Below are positions 7,359-14,550 of a DNA stretch of 15,500 nucleotides, piece by piece (within the stretch, counting starts at the first letter, position 1; the number at the start of each line of letters is the position of its first letter). The stretch spans positions 1-15,500 of the forward strand of contig JAUWME010000009.1 of NCBI GenBank assembly GCA_030613285.1, given 5' to 3'. Source of the DNA: Candidatus Zymogenus sp. GTDB lineage: Bacteria > Desulfobacterota > Zymogenia > Zymogenales > Zymogenaceae. Position numbers and translations under genes: made by a program. The notes under the pieces were generated by a model, which saw only the letters and a program-made list of their open reading frames with translations, ran no database searches and was not told the origin of the DNA.

Positions 7359-7974
7359 TTACTTCTTTAGCTCCACGCAGGCATCATCAATCCCGCCGTC
7401 ACAGGCCTTTTTGAAGTCGGCTTGGGCCTTGCTCGTTTCACTCATGGCCTTGTAGTTAAGCCCCCGGGTATAGTAGAAAAACCAATGCTCCGGATCAATA
7501 CTGATTGCCTTGTTAATGTCAACCATCGCCTCTGAATAGCTCCCCAGATCCCGGTAAACGTTGCTCCGGCTGTCGAGGGTATAGGGAATCGTTGGGATCT
7601 ATACGAAGTGAAACTGTGATGTCCTCCAGTGCATTGTCGTACTCCTTCATTTCGTAGTAAACAAAACCCCTGTTATTGTAGGCATAGGCATCATTCGGAT
7701 CGATACTAATTACTTTGGTGTAGTCAGCAATCGCCTCGTTGTATCTCTTTAAAAAAAAGTATGCACTACCCCTGTTGTTGTAGGCCATGGTATAATTTGG
7801 GTCAATGCTTATGGCTTTTGCGTAATACTCAATTGCCTTTTCGTAGTTCTTTTCATCATATTCATCAATTCCTTTGTTGTACCAGTCCACTGCATTCTGG
7901 GCGTTGCCCACAACCGGCACCAAAACAAAGGCGCCCACCACAAGCATAATCACGGTTAATCTAAATCTTTTCAT
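7359..7974 (-). pseudogene. Exported TPR-repeat protein, interrupted by a one-base frameshift
   Basis: The reading frame from 7974 begins with a signal peptide (MKRFRLTVIMLVVGAF..., cleavage likely after GNA) and has three TPR units, each ending IDPN-like (ISIDPNY, ISIDPND, LRIDPND). At the C-run at 7584-7586 the frame is lost, and this frame stops at 7519. In the frame one base over, TPR homology resumes at once: YTLDSRSNVYRDLGSYSEA, then ISIDPEH, a fifth unit, and a Cys-containing tail ending CVELKK at 7359. Removing one base restores a 204-residue protein with five TPRs. It may be a real disruption or a sequencing error in the CCC run. Longer starts up to 8058 read into repeat DNA and lack a signal sequence at the N-terminus, so I prefer 7974. 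Likely a periplasmic scaffold; partner unknown. Confidence 0.8.
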
Positions 7975-8046
7975 CTTTTCTCGCCTGCTTAAAGTTGATT
8001 CACTCCTCTTGAATGACATTAAAGGGTGCATGACGTATAAATATTC

Positions 8047-8179
8047 TGTCATTCCCAACTTGATTGGGAACTTAAAATGATATTTATGTTGTCATTCCCA
8101 ACTTGATTGGGAATCCAGATTGATATCTACTGGATTCCCCCCCTTTTTCAAGGGGGCAGGCTTTTCCGCGGGAATGACA
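8047..8179. repeat. R1 element, copy b, with an internal duplication of the left end
   Basis: The sequence TGTCATTCCCAACTTGATTG occurs twice, starting at 8047 and 8090, followed by the usual CTACTGGATTCCC and, after a run of C and T, the right end GGGAATGACA at 8170-8179. This is the longest copy and shows the left half can be tandemly repeated. It lies in the 266-base gene-free gap between the aminotransferase and TPR genes. Confidence 0.75.
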
Positions 8180-8184
8180 AATAA

Positions 8185-8226
8185 TGCTTCGTCGCCGTGT
8201 TGATTAATATCCTCATCGCAATGACA
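8185..8226. repeat. R2-like remnant
   Basis: Contains GCTTCGTCGCCGTGTTG and ends TCGCAATGACAGTAA, matching the right end of the R2 copies (GCTTCGTCA and CTCGCAATGACATTAA). The left end is missing. It directly abuts the R1 copy at 8047-8179, as R1 and R2 do in the other two gaps. Confidence 0.5.
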
Positions 8227-8240
8227 GTAATGGGAGTTAT

Positions 8241-9404
8241 TTACAATATTTTTTTAATCCCTTTAGTCGCCTGATTGATCCTCTGGGTGTTTTCCACAAG
8301 GGCAAAACGGACGTAGCCATCCCCCTGCTCTCCAAAACCCACCCCCGGTGCCACCGCAACCTTCGCCTCTTTTAACAGGAACTTTGAAAATTCGAGAGAC
8401 CCCATCTCCCTGTATTTATCTGGAATCTTCGCCCAGACAAACATCGTGGCCTTGGGCGAAGGAACTTCCCAGCCCGCGCGAGCAAGGCCATCGATCAGGG
8501 CATCCCTCCTCTTTTTGTAGTTGACTTGAATGTCATTAACGCATTTTTGATCTTCGTTTAATGCGATTATTGAGGCGATCTGAATTGGTTGAAATACCCC
8601 GTAGTCGAGATAACTTTTCATCCTTGTAAGTGCCGCAATGAGTTTTTTGTTTCCAACGGCAAACCCAACTCGCCATCCGGGCATATTGTAACTTTTCGAC
8701 ATAGAAAAAAATTCAATCCCAACATCCTTGGCGCCCTTAGCCTCAAGAAAACTCGGCGCCCGATACCCGTCAAAGACGATATCTGCGTAGGCAAAATCGT
8801 GAATCACAATGATGTTGTTCTCCTTGGCAAAGCTAACAACATTCTCAAAAAAAGACTTGTCAACAACAGTCGTGGTGGGGTTGTGGGGAAACGAAATTAT
8901 CATCATCACGGGCTTTGGCCAGATAAGTTTCATCGCCGTCATCAGGTCCGCAAAGAAATCTCTATCTGGGGTCAAGGGGATGCTCCTGATATCCCCGCCA
9001 GCGATGATTACCGAATAGGTGTGTATGGGATACGTGGGGTTCGGGACGAAGACAGAGCTTCCCGGCTCCACAACCGCAAGCACAAAGTGAGAAAGTCCCT
9101 CTTTTGCCCCGATGGTTACGATGACTTCTTCATCAGGATCAAGATCGACGTTATACTCCCGTTTGTATTTATCCGCCATGGCGCTGCGGAGCTTAAAAAT
9201 CCCTCTGGACGAGCTGTAGCGGTGATTCTTTGGATTATTGGTGGCCTCAATGAGTTTTTCCACGATGTGAGGCGGTGTGGGCTTGTCGGGATTTCCCATC
9301 CCCAAATCGATGATATCTTCCCCTTTTCTCCTCGACTCAAGCTTTAAGGCATCCACCTCTGCAAAGACGTAAGGTGGCATCCTCTTAATTCTATGAAAAT
9401 CCAT
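8241..9404 (-). CDS. alaC: AlaC-like class I/II aminotransferase
   Basis: PLP-dependent aminotransferase of about 387 residues. Motifs: [17 protein letters not shown] near the N-terminus, [30 protein letters not shown] (PLP-contact Asn), HDFAYADI (PLP-contact Asp/Tyr), and [16 protein letters not shown] with the Schiff-base Lys (237 from this start). [12 protein letters not shown] is typical of the AlaC/YfdZ alanine-transaminase branch rather than DapL; the exact amino donor cannot be read from sequence. The ATG at 9404 is preferred: GAGGG lies 11 bases upstream, whereas the in-frame TTG at 9422 has no ribosome-binding site. A strong promoter lies upstream and a hairpin is in the leader. It heads the co-directional threonine block. 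Confidence 0.88.
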   Translation of the reverse strand: MDFHRIKRMPPYVFAEVDALKLESRRKGEDIIDLGMGNPDKPTPPHIVEKLIEATNNPKNHRYSSSRGIFKLRSAMADKYKREYNVDLDPDEEVIVTIGAKEGLSHFVLAVVEPGSSVFVPNPTYPIHTYSVIIAGGDIRSIPLTPDRDFFADLMTAMKLIWPKPVMMIISFPHNPTTTVVDKSFFENVVSFAKENNIIVIHDFAYADIVFDGYRAPSFLEAKGAKDVGIEFFSMSKSYNMPGWRVGFAVGNKKLIAALTRMKSYLDYGVFQPIQIASIIALNEDQKCVNDIQVNYKKRRDALIDGLARAGWEVPSPKATMFVWAKIPDKYREMGSLEFSKFLLKEAKVAVAPGVGFGEQGDGYVRFALVENTQRINQATKGIKKIL

Positions 9405-9431
9405 ATTGTCAAAATCCCTCAATATTTTTTA

Positions 9432-9448
9432 GCCCCTCAAAAAGGGGC
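9432..9448 (-). promoter_or_regulatory. GC-rich hairpin in the aminotransferase leader
   Basis: GCCCCT (9432-9437) and AGGGGC (9443-9448) make a perfect 6-bp stem with a 5-base loop. It sits in the predicted 5' leader, about 40 bases after the start site and about 30 before the ATG at 9404. On the minus strand it is followed by TAAAAAATA rather than a U-run, so it is not a canonical terminator; it could stabilise the mRNA or affect initiation. Confidence 0.45.
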
Positions 9449-9478
9449 CTTCTAATCGTAGAATATCTATAACATTTT

Positions 9479-9506
9479 ATAATATCACATATTCAAAAAG
9501 TGTCAA
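9479..9506 (-). promoter_or_regulatory. Sigma70-type promoter of the aminotransferase/threonine block
   Basis: Minus strand: a perfect TTGACA (9506-9501), 16 bases, TATTAT (9484-9479). Predicted start near 9472, giving a leader of about 68 bases to the ATG at 9404. This is the best promoter seen ahead of the block, and all genes to 2684 run in the same direction from it. Confidence 0.75.
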
Positions 9507-9537
9507 TTTCTTTTCACTCAAACCTAATTCTTCCAAG

Positions 9538-9605
9538 CACACATACGCCCAAGCCCAATTATCAGCCACCTTTTTCTCTAAAATCTAATTTGTCCCAGCC
9601 CCAAT
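9538..9605 (-). repeat. R3-like C/A-rich spacer after the radical SAM gene
   Basis: Read on the minus strand it is G/T-rich: CATTGGGGCTGGGACAAATT directly follows the radical SAM stop, then GGTGGCTGATAATTGGG. The words ATTGGGGCTG and GGCTGATAATTGGG echo the tracts at 2492-2550 (CAATTGGGGCTG) and 14403-14548 (GCTGGTAAT). It is shorter and more degenerate than those. Confidence 0.4.
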
Positions 9606-9607
9606 GC

Positions 9608-11068
9608 TTATTCCTCAAGATAGTGGCCATATCCCAGATCGTTGATGATACCTGCAACAATCCTTTTAATTGCCGGTGGGTTTTTCAACCATAACCTAAT
9701 TAACTCATCTTCTGTGATTTGCTTAACATCTTTCTTACCAGCCATCTCAGAAATCCCCTCAACCACCAGAGCGTGGGTTCTATCCCGAAAGAGGTTTGGA
9801 ATTGAACTGAGTAACTTTTTGTGAATCGATTCCACGTCTCCATTGGCCCCCAGTCTTTCTTCAACGTAGTTCATCCTGCCGTAAAATTCTTCCCAGAGGT
9901 AATTTACCCCCTCCTCCAATCTTTCTGGGGTCATCTTTTCTGGCACAAAAACGGCGTGGGTCGTGTTGTAATGAGACCAATTGCGGTCGAATATCCTTCC
10001 CTTCGCCTCAAGTTTATCAAAGAGCGGTGTTTTGGGATACGGTGTCAGGATTAGAAATTCCGGCTCCACAACTTTACTCTTCTCCAAGAACTCAAGGGTA
10101 TTGTCAAAAATCGATTCATCATCATAGTCAAACCCGAAGATAAATGAACCCATCACCTTTATGCCACTGTCTTGCAGGGTCTTTATATATTCCAGCGATC
10201 TTTCGACCATCCCACTGTATGAAGTTATCTCTTTTTTTAGACCGAAGGAGACTGAAGGTCCGATATCGACATAAATTGACCAACAGCCGGATTGTTTTAT
10301 AAGCTTGACATATTCTTTATCTGCTGCGATGCTGAGAGGCGCCATCCCCGTCCACTCTTTGTCCATCGTTGACATCAACCGAAAAAGCTCCGAAAAATTT
10401 CTCTTTTTCAGTAAAATGTTGTCGTCCACAAAATAGACATTTGGAGGCAATGCCTCAAGGTCAGCAACAACTTCTTCAATGGAGCGAATCCGATATTTCT
10501 TGCCGAAGTTTTTGGGAACGGCGCAATACTCACAATTGAGCGGGCACCCCCTCGTAATCTGGATGGAGCGGATGGGGAGGTAGTTGTCATCATTTAAGAT
10601 ATCGTAGCGCGGCCGGGGGAGACCCGTTAGGTCAGGCTTATGCTCGCAGATATAGAACCTTTCAGATTTCCCCATCTCAAGATCGGCAAGAAGCCCCTCC
10701 CAAATACCCTCCGCCTCTCCCACAACCACAGCGTCGGCGTGCTCGATTGCCTCATCGGGCAAAAGCGATGGATGGGCTCCACCCAATACAACCCTGATAT
10801 TTTTTTCAAGAAAACCGTCCGCAAGATCGTAGGCATTTTTTGCCTGTGGGGTCATGGCCGAGATAACAGCTATATCGACATCGAGGTCTTCGGGGATAGT
10901 CTCCAGACGCCCATCGAAAAATTCGATCTCGTAATTTTCTGGCGTGTTGGCTGCCAATGTTGTCAGCCCCAACGGTGCGATGGATGCCCGATATTTTAGA
11001 GGAAGCCCCTCAAAATCTGGAAATATCATCGCCATCTTCTTCACATTACTATTTTTGTCTATTTTCAT
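9608..11068 (-). CDS. B12-binding-domain-type radical SAM protein
   Basis: A 486-residue protein with the architecture of cobalamin-dependent radical SAM enzymes. Residues about 12-135 are a Rossmann-like B12-binding-type domain (IAVISAMTPQ, VVLGGAHPSLLPDEA, ADAVVVGEAEG). The radical SAM core follows with the [4Fe-4S] motif CPLNCEYC (Cys175, 179, 182), YFVDDNILL, and SFIFGFDYDD. The C-terminal 100 residues are helical. The cobalamin-ligand DxHxxG motif is not seen where expected; FFDGRLETIP stands there, so B12 may bind base-off without a His ligand or not at all. The gene starts 28 bases after the acyltransferase stop and is very likely co-transcribed. Such proteins include lipid methylases of the HpnP/HpnR kind, but the substrate is unknown. 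The ATG at 11068 has a weak Shine-Dalgarno; Met12 is an alternative start. Confidence 0.88.
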   Translation of the reverse strand: MKIDKNSNVKKMAMIFPDFEGLPLKYRASIAPLGLTTLAANTPENYEIEFFDGRLETIPEDLDVDIAVISAMTPQAKNAYDLADGFLEKNIRVVLGGAHPSLLPDEAIEHADAVVVGEAEGIWEGLLADLEMGKSERFYICEHKPDLTGLPRPRYDILNDDNYLPIRSIQITRGCPLNCEYCAVPKNFGKKYRIRSIEEVVADLEALPPNVYFVDDNILLKKRNFSELFRLMSTMDKEWTGMAPLSIAADKEYVKLIKQSGCWSIYVDIGPSVSFGLKKEITSYSGMVERSLEYIKTLQDSGIKVMGSFIFGFDYDDESIFDNTLEFLEKSKVVEPEFLILTPYPKTPLFDKLEAKGRIFDRNWSHYNTTHAVFVPEKMTPERLEEGVNYLWEEFYGRMNYVEERLGANGDVESIHKKLLSSIPNLFRDRTHALVVEGISEMAGKKDVKQITEDELIRLWLKNPPAIKRIVAGIINDLGYGHYLEE

Positions 11069-11096
11069 TTTTTTAAATCCAAGTCAGATACAAAAA

Positions 11097-12038
11097 TTAG
11101 TCCTCTTCCTTCCAGAAGGGATAAAACATATACCACTGGTCTGGGTACTTCAAGACAAACTCTTCTATTACTTTGGCAATCTTGTTAACGTTTTTTTCAA
11201 CATCAATCTTTCTGTTTCCACTCTTTTCAGGAAATATGGGTTCGCAGACAATCGGCTGATATTTTCCATTTTTTTTCAAGACAACAAAAGTGGGGATTAT
11301 TGGCGCACCGGAAATGTATGAAATTAGGGAAGGTCCGTGGGGAAAAACTGTGTCCCTCCCGAAGAACTTGATTGTAATCCCGTCCCCAACAATGACCCTG
11401 TCTCCTTTCATGGCAACAATCTCTCCCGCCCTTAGAAGACGGATGAGCTTTAGAGATGTCTCAAAGTTTTCCCCCATGGGAATACCTTCCACATTTTTTC
11501 TCATCCTTGTCTTTTCTCTTGTTTTTTCAAAGGCCTCAAACCTGTCGGGGAGATAGACCATATGTACCTTTTTCCCGTACCGGGCAAGGGCAACTCCCCC
11601 CACCTCCCAGCTTCCGATGTGGCCTGTGATAAATATTGCGCCGTTACCTGCTTTGATCGCATTTTCGATATTTTCCCAGCCTATTGGTTCTTCGATAATT
11701 TCAATCCTCTTCTCATCCGTAATTGAAGCAACGTAAAATAGATCCACAAATGACTTTGTTACATTTGAAAAAACAGACCACGTAAGCCACTTGAGCTTCC
11801 ACCAAGGGATCGAATCGTTTAGCGCAACTTTCAGGTTTCCACCAACTGCCCTTCTGAATCTCCTGCCTATTAAATAGTAGAAAAAGGCAAAAGGGTAACG
11901 GACAAGGTGGGAGAACCACCTTGGAAAGGTACGCATAAACCAAGGGGTAATTGAAAGGAGAAAGGTTACAATCGGTGAATTGTGGTACCACCGAAAAAAT
12001 CGGGATTGTTCAGAGCTTTTTTCAATCGTATTTTCCAT
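11097..12038 (-). CDS. LpxL/HtrB-type lysophospholipid (lipid A) acyltransferase
   Basis: A 313-residue inner-membrane-associated acyltransferase; length matches the LpxL/LpxM family. An N-terminal hydrophobic segment (about 21-58) is followed by the catalytic HxxxxE motif in ITGHIGSWEVGG (His140, Glu145), VHMVYLPDRFEAFE, and AMKGDRVIVGDG with the second conserved block, then GAPIIPTFVV. It should transfer a fatty acyl chain to lipid A or a related glycolipid at the cytoplasmic face. It is first in a two-gene unit with the radical SAM gene. The ATG at 12038 follows AAAGG with no spacer, too close for a Shine-Dalgarno, and the promoter at 12045-12073 places the start site at or next to the ATG, so the mRNA may be leaderless. 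Confidence 0.88.
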   Translation of the reverse strand: MENTIEKSSEQSRFFRWYHNSPIVTFLLSITPWFMRTFPRWFSHLVRYPFAFFYYLIGRRFRRAVGGNLKVALNDSIPWWKLKWLTWSVFSNVTKSFVDLFYVASITDEKRIEIIEEPIGWENIENAIKAGNGAIFITGHIGSWEVGGVALARYGKKVHMVYLPDRFEAFEKTREKTRMRKNVEGIPMGENFETSLKLIRLLRAGEIVAMKGDRVIVGDGITIKFFGRDTVFPHGPSLISYISGAPIIPTFVVLKKNGKYQPIVCEPIFPEKSGNRKIDVEKNVNKIAKVIEEFVLKYPDQWYMFYPFWKEED

Positions 12039-12044
12039 CCTTTC

Positions 12045-12073
12045 ATGCTAACTTTAAAATGGTAGAAGGTCAA
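12045..12073 (-). promoter_or_regulatory. Promoter of the acyltransferase unit, predicting a leaderless mRNA
   Basis: Minus strand: TTGACC (12073-12068), 17 bases, TAGCAT (12050-12045). Only six bases (GAAAGG) separate the -10 box from the ATG at 12038, so the usual start site would fall on the A of the start codon. Five of six -35 bases and four of six -10 bases match consensus. Confidence 0.6.
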
Positions 12074-12114
12074 GCCTTTTTAGTGTTGAATCGAAAAACA
12101 TATCAACTGATCTA

Positions 12115-12143
12115 TTTACATACCAGAAAAGATATGGTACTTT
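12115..12143 (+). promoter_or_regulatory. Candidate promoter of the REC-PilZ gene
   Basis: TTTACA (12115-12120), 17 bases, TACTTT (12138-12143); predicted start about 12150, just before the ribosome-binding site. Within the spacer TACCA (12121-12125) and TGGTA (12135-12139) form a small inverted repeat that could be an operator. Both boxes are only partial matches to consensus. Confidence 0.4.
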
Positions 12144-12167
12144 ATCTGTACAAGAGAGGTATGAGCC

Positions 12168-12917
12168 ATGAAGAGCAAAATATTAATTGTTGACGACTTG
12201 AGGTTTTTTTTGGATGTTCAAAGGTCGATGCTGTCGCAGATCGACTGTGACATTTTAACTGCCCGTTCCGGTCTTGAGGCCCTTAAAATTATCAAAAAGG
12301 ATAAACCTCAGCTTGTCCTTTTGGATTATGAAATGCCCGACCTTGACGGTGGCAAAACGTGTGAGATTCTAAAAAAAGATCCGCGATATAAAGATATTCC
12401 AATCATTATAATCTCAAGTGAGCCGAGTGATGATGCAAAACAAAAATGTATCAGCGCTGGCGCTGACCAATACCTCACAAAACCTGTGGATCAAAAAGAG
12501 CTTATTGAGGCTGTAAGTGAACTTTTGAAAGTCAGGAGTTCCCTATATTATCCTCGTGCAACAATGAGGGCCGAGGTTTACGTTAGGTTTGAAGGTGAGG
12601 TAAAAAAATATCTCTCGGTGGATATTTCTGTTACTGGCGTTTTTCTTGAGTCAAATGACCCTCTCGCCCCAAACACAACCGTTAGCCTCCACTTTACAAT
12701 CCCTACGCCAAAAAGGGACGTCAAGGTTCAGACAAGGGTCTCAAGGGTGCTGACTGCAGATGAGATGGAACAATACGGAGTCTTTCCGGGGATGGCAATG
12801 GAATTTTTGAATCTTGACCTTGAAGACAGAAAGTACATTGAGCAGTATATTGATAATGCCCTTAAGATGAGAAAGCACGACCTCTTGGACAAAGACAGCA
12901 ATATTCACTTTATTTAG
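12168..12917 (+). CDS. Response regulator with receiver (REC) and C-terminal PilZ domain
   Basis: A 249-residue cytoplasmic signalling protein. Residues 3-121 are a complete receiver: acidic pair Asp9-Asp10, phospho-acceptor Asp53 (LVLLDYEMPDLDG), Ser83 at the switch position and Lys105 (LTKPVD). Residues about 128-235 are a PilZ domain with both c-di-GMP contact motifs: Arg130-x3-Arg134 (RATMR) and DISVTG (152-157). It therefore probably couples phosphorylation to c-di-GMP binding with no DNA-binding domain; the output is likely protein-protein contact. The ATG at 12168 has AGAGAGG eight bases upstream. It is divergent from the acyltransferase unit over a 129-base shared promoter region and converges on the DUF389 gene. 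No partner kinase is in the window. Residues 236-249 are a short polar tail. Confidence 0.92.
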   Translation: MKSKILIVDDLRFFLDVQRSMLSQIDCDILTARSGLEALKIIKKDKPQLVLLDYEMPDLDGGKTCEILKKDPRYKDIPIIIISSEPSDDAKQKCISAGADQYLTKPVDQKELIEAVSELLKVRSSLYYPRATMRAEVYVRFEGEVKKYLSVDISVTGVFLESNDPLAPNTTVSLHFTIPTPKRDVKVQTRVSRVLTADEMEQYGVFPGMAMEFLNLDLEDRKYIEQYIDNALKMRKHDLLDKDSNIHFI

Positions 12918-12960
12918 AGAATCGACATAACGATATTTCTATAAATTGAATTGATTGGAA

Positions 12961-14277
12961 CTAAAGATCCAGAGTCAATATGAATTCAATCTTGACATCG
13001 GCAAGATTATAATGTCTTGATGAGATTGATTCTTTCAACTCCAAAATCTTATCCTTTTTTGGGATTTTGCTCCCTTTGAGAGTCATAAATAGGACATTGC
13101 CTTTGTCGGTTTTTACCACCTTCATATCATAAACCGTACTATCTATAATCTCACTATCTACAAACGTCTTAGCGCTCCTCTTAATCGTTTCTACAGAATA
13201 TCGCTCCAACATAAAAAAGCCGACAGGAACCGCTATTACCGTTAGTATTACAACTGATATAATAATTTGGTGAATAGCACGCTTTTTTACCATATTCTCA
13301 TCGGCAAGAACGGGATGAATCTTCATCATCCAGAAAACTGTAGCGCTGGACAGTGAAATGGAAATCAGGTTGATGAGAAATAGGGTTGTTGCACCAAGGG
13401 TCATGTCTAAATTAAATGTCCCAATTCCTATACCAATTGTGCAAAGTGGCGGCATCAGGGCAACAGCAATTGCAATTCCCACAAGAGTGTTACTTATCTT
13501 TTTGTTGGCATAACCATAGGCGCCGACCACACCGGAGGCGATGGCAACGATGATATCGAAAAGATCGGGTCTTGTTCGAGACAGGATTTCATTGGAGTAT
13601 CCCGATATTGGAACGAAAAAGACAATGCCTGCAGAGATAACCACAGAAAGAAATGTACCTCTTAAAATTGAGATTGTGGAATTTTTTATTAGATTCAGGT
13701 CTCCCCAGATAACTGCAAGGGAAAACGCCAAGATTGGCGTCATCAGGGGCGCCACAATCATCGCCCCAATTACTATTGCTGTTGAGCCTTGGATGAGTCC
13801 TGCCGTTGCAATCACTGCAGAAATTGATGTCAGGATATAATATTCGATTGAAGGCTTTGCGCCATCTGAGAGCATCCGGTGAACGGAATAGTCCCCTTCC
13901 TCTTTCTCCTTAATTTTTTTGTATTCCTCTCGCTTCTTCCTCCAAAAGTTTAAATTAAGATAGTTCTTGAGGTTTCTTTCCTCCGGATCAATGACATATT
14001 CAAGTATCTCTTTGACTTCTTTTGTCTGTGAGGTAATCTTGCTTGAAAGGGTTGTTTCATCGTCACTATCAGAATCATCGGAGTGATAATTATTTTGGGG
14101 CTCCTTTTCTTGAGAATCGTCCTCTTTTTTTTCTACAGAACCTTCTAATCCAAAATATTTCACTGCCCTTGCAAAGAGTGAGGGTTTCGCAGGATTAATA
14201 GCCTGAGGTGAAACGTCACCGGCGTCTCCTTCGATTCCTTTCTCCGGCAGCTTCACATCTTCTGTTTTCTTCTCCAT
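12961..14277 (-). CDS. DUF389 multi-pass inner-membrane protein
   Basis: A 438-residue protein of the DUF389 (TIGR00341-like) family, whose function is not established. The signature is clear: YYILTSISAVIATAGLI, STAIVIGAMIVAPLMTPIL and IAIAVALMPPL in a core of about six or seven membrane helices (from about residue 146 to 355). A roughly 80-residue soluble C-terminus follows. The first 140 residues are soluble and highly charged, with an acidic stretch around 66-74 (DDSDSDDE) and a Lys/Glu-rich segment near 112-128. The start at 14277 is chosen because AAAGGG lies seven bases upstream; the longer frame to 14346 adds 23 residues from spacer DNA and no ribosome-binding site. Converges with the REC-PilZ gene 43 bases away; no terminator was seen between them. 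Confidence 0.88.
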   Translation of the reverse strand: MEKKTEDVKLPEKGIEGDAGDVSPQAINPAKPSLFARAVKYFGLEGSVEKKEDDSQEKEPQNNYHSDDSDSDDETTLSSKITSQTKEVKEILEYVIDPEERNLKNYLNLNFWRKKREEYKKIKEKEEGDYSVHRMLSDGAKPSIEYYILTSISAVIATAGLIQGSTAIVIGAMIVAPLMTPILAFSLAVIWGDLNLIKNSTISILRGTFLSVVISAGIVFFVPISGYSNEILSRTRPDLFDIIVAIASGVVGAYGYANKKISNTLVGIAIAVALMPPLCTIGIGIGTFNLDMTLGATTLFLINLISISLSSATVFWMMKIHPVLADENMVKKRAIHQIIISVVILTVIAVPVGFFMLERYSVETIKRSAKTFVDSEIIDSTVYDMKVVKTDKGNVLFMTLKGSKIPKKDKILELKESISSRHYNLADVKIEFILTLDL

Positions 14278-14315
14278 TAACACACCCTTTACGATGTGAA
14301 GCAAATATCTCGTTA

Positions 14316-14343
14316 TCGGGGCAGACACACGTGCCCACCCCGA
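14316..14343 (-). promoter_or_regulatory. Stable hairpin upstream of the DUF389 gene
   Basis: TCGGGG and CCCCGA close a 28-base imperfect palindrome with CACGTG in the middle. With G-U pairs about 12 pairs can form as RNA on the minus strand. It ends 38 bases before the ATG at 14277 and has no U-run after it, so a leader structure is more likely than a terminator. No riboswitch family is recognised. Confidence 0.4.
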
Positions 14344-14402
14344 CAACCGCCAACAAACAGCTACTTTTTAAACTCGCCCTTCATCTACCCAGCAACCACT
14401 CA

Positions 14403-14548
14403 AAATTACCAGCAGCCCGTCCAACATTGCTCAACTTTATTCAGCCCCTCCTAAAAATTACCAGCAACCTTTCCCAACATTTACACATCAACCCCTATCA
14501 ACATTACCAGCAGTCCCAACAACCCCGACCAACATTACCAGCAACCCG
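14403..14548 (-). repeat. R3 C/A-rich spacer with four ATTACCAGCA units
   Basis: ATTACCAGCA occurs at 14405, 14457, 14503 and 14534, each followed by A/G and CC. Between units lie CCCAACA, CCAACATT and CCCCGACC words. Unit spacing is 52, 46 and 31 bases, so it is an irregular family rather than a tandem array. On the minus strand it reads TGCTGGTAAT with G-runs and begins directly after the stop codon of the thiamine-diphosphate enzyme. The remaining part of the gap to 14277 has a weaker version (CCCAGCAACC near 14389) and the hairpin at 14316. Confidence 0.7.
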
Positions 14549-14550
14549 TT

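Noticed and set aside
8017..8058. Upstream starts for the TPR gene
   Set aside because: They would translate repeat DNA ahead of an otherwise normal signal peptide beginning at 7974.
8589..9347. Long plus-strand frame of 252 codons
   Set aside because: Fully antisense to the aminotransferase, which has all expected catalytic motifs; the antisense product resembles no family I recognise.
9432..9448. GC hairpin as terminator of the radical SAM unit
   Set aside because: On the minus strand it is followed by TAAAAAATA and lies downstream of the aminotransferase promoter, so it belongs to that leader.
11951..12193. Plus-strand frame across the divergent promoter region
   Set aside because: It overlaps the acyltransferase start and both promoters, ends inside the REC-PilZ gene and has no domain.
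14405..14543. Possible CRISPR-like array (four repeated ATTACCAGCA units)
   Set aside because: Repeat units are only about 10 bases, spacing varies (52, 46, 31), there is no dyad symmetry and no cas gene.
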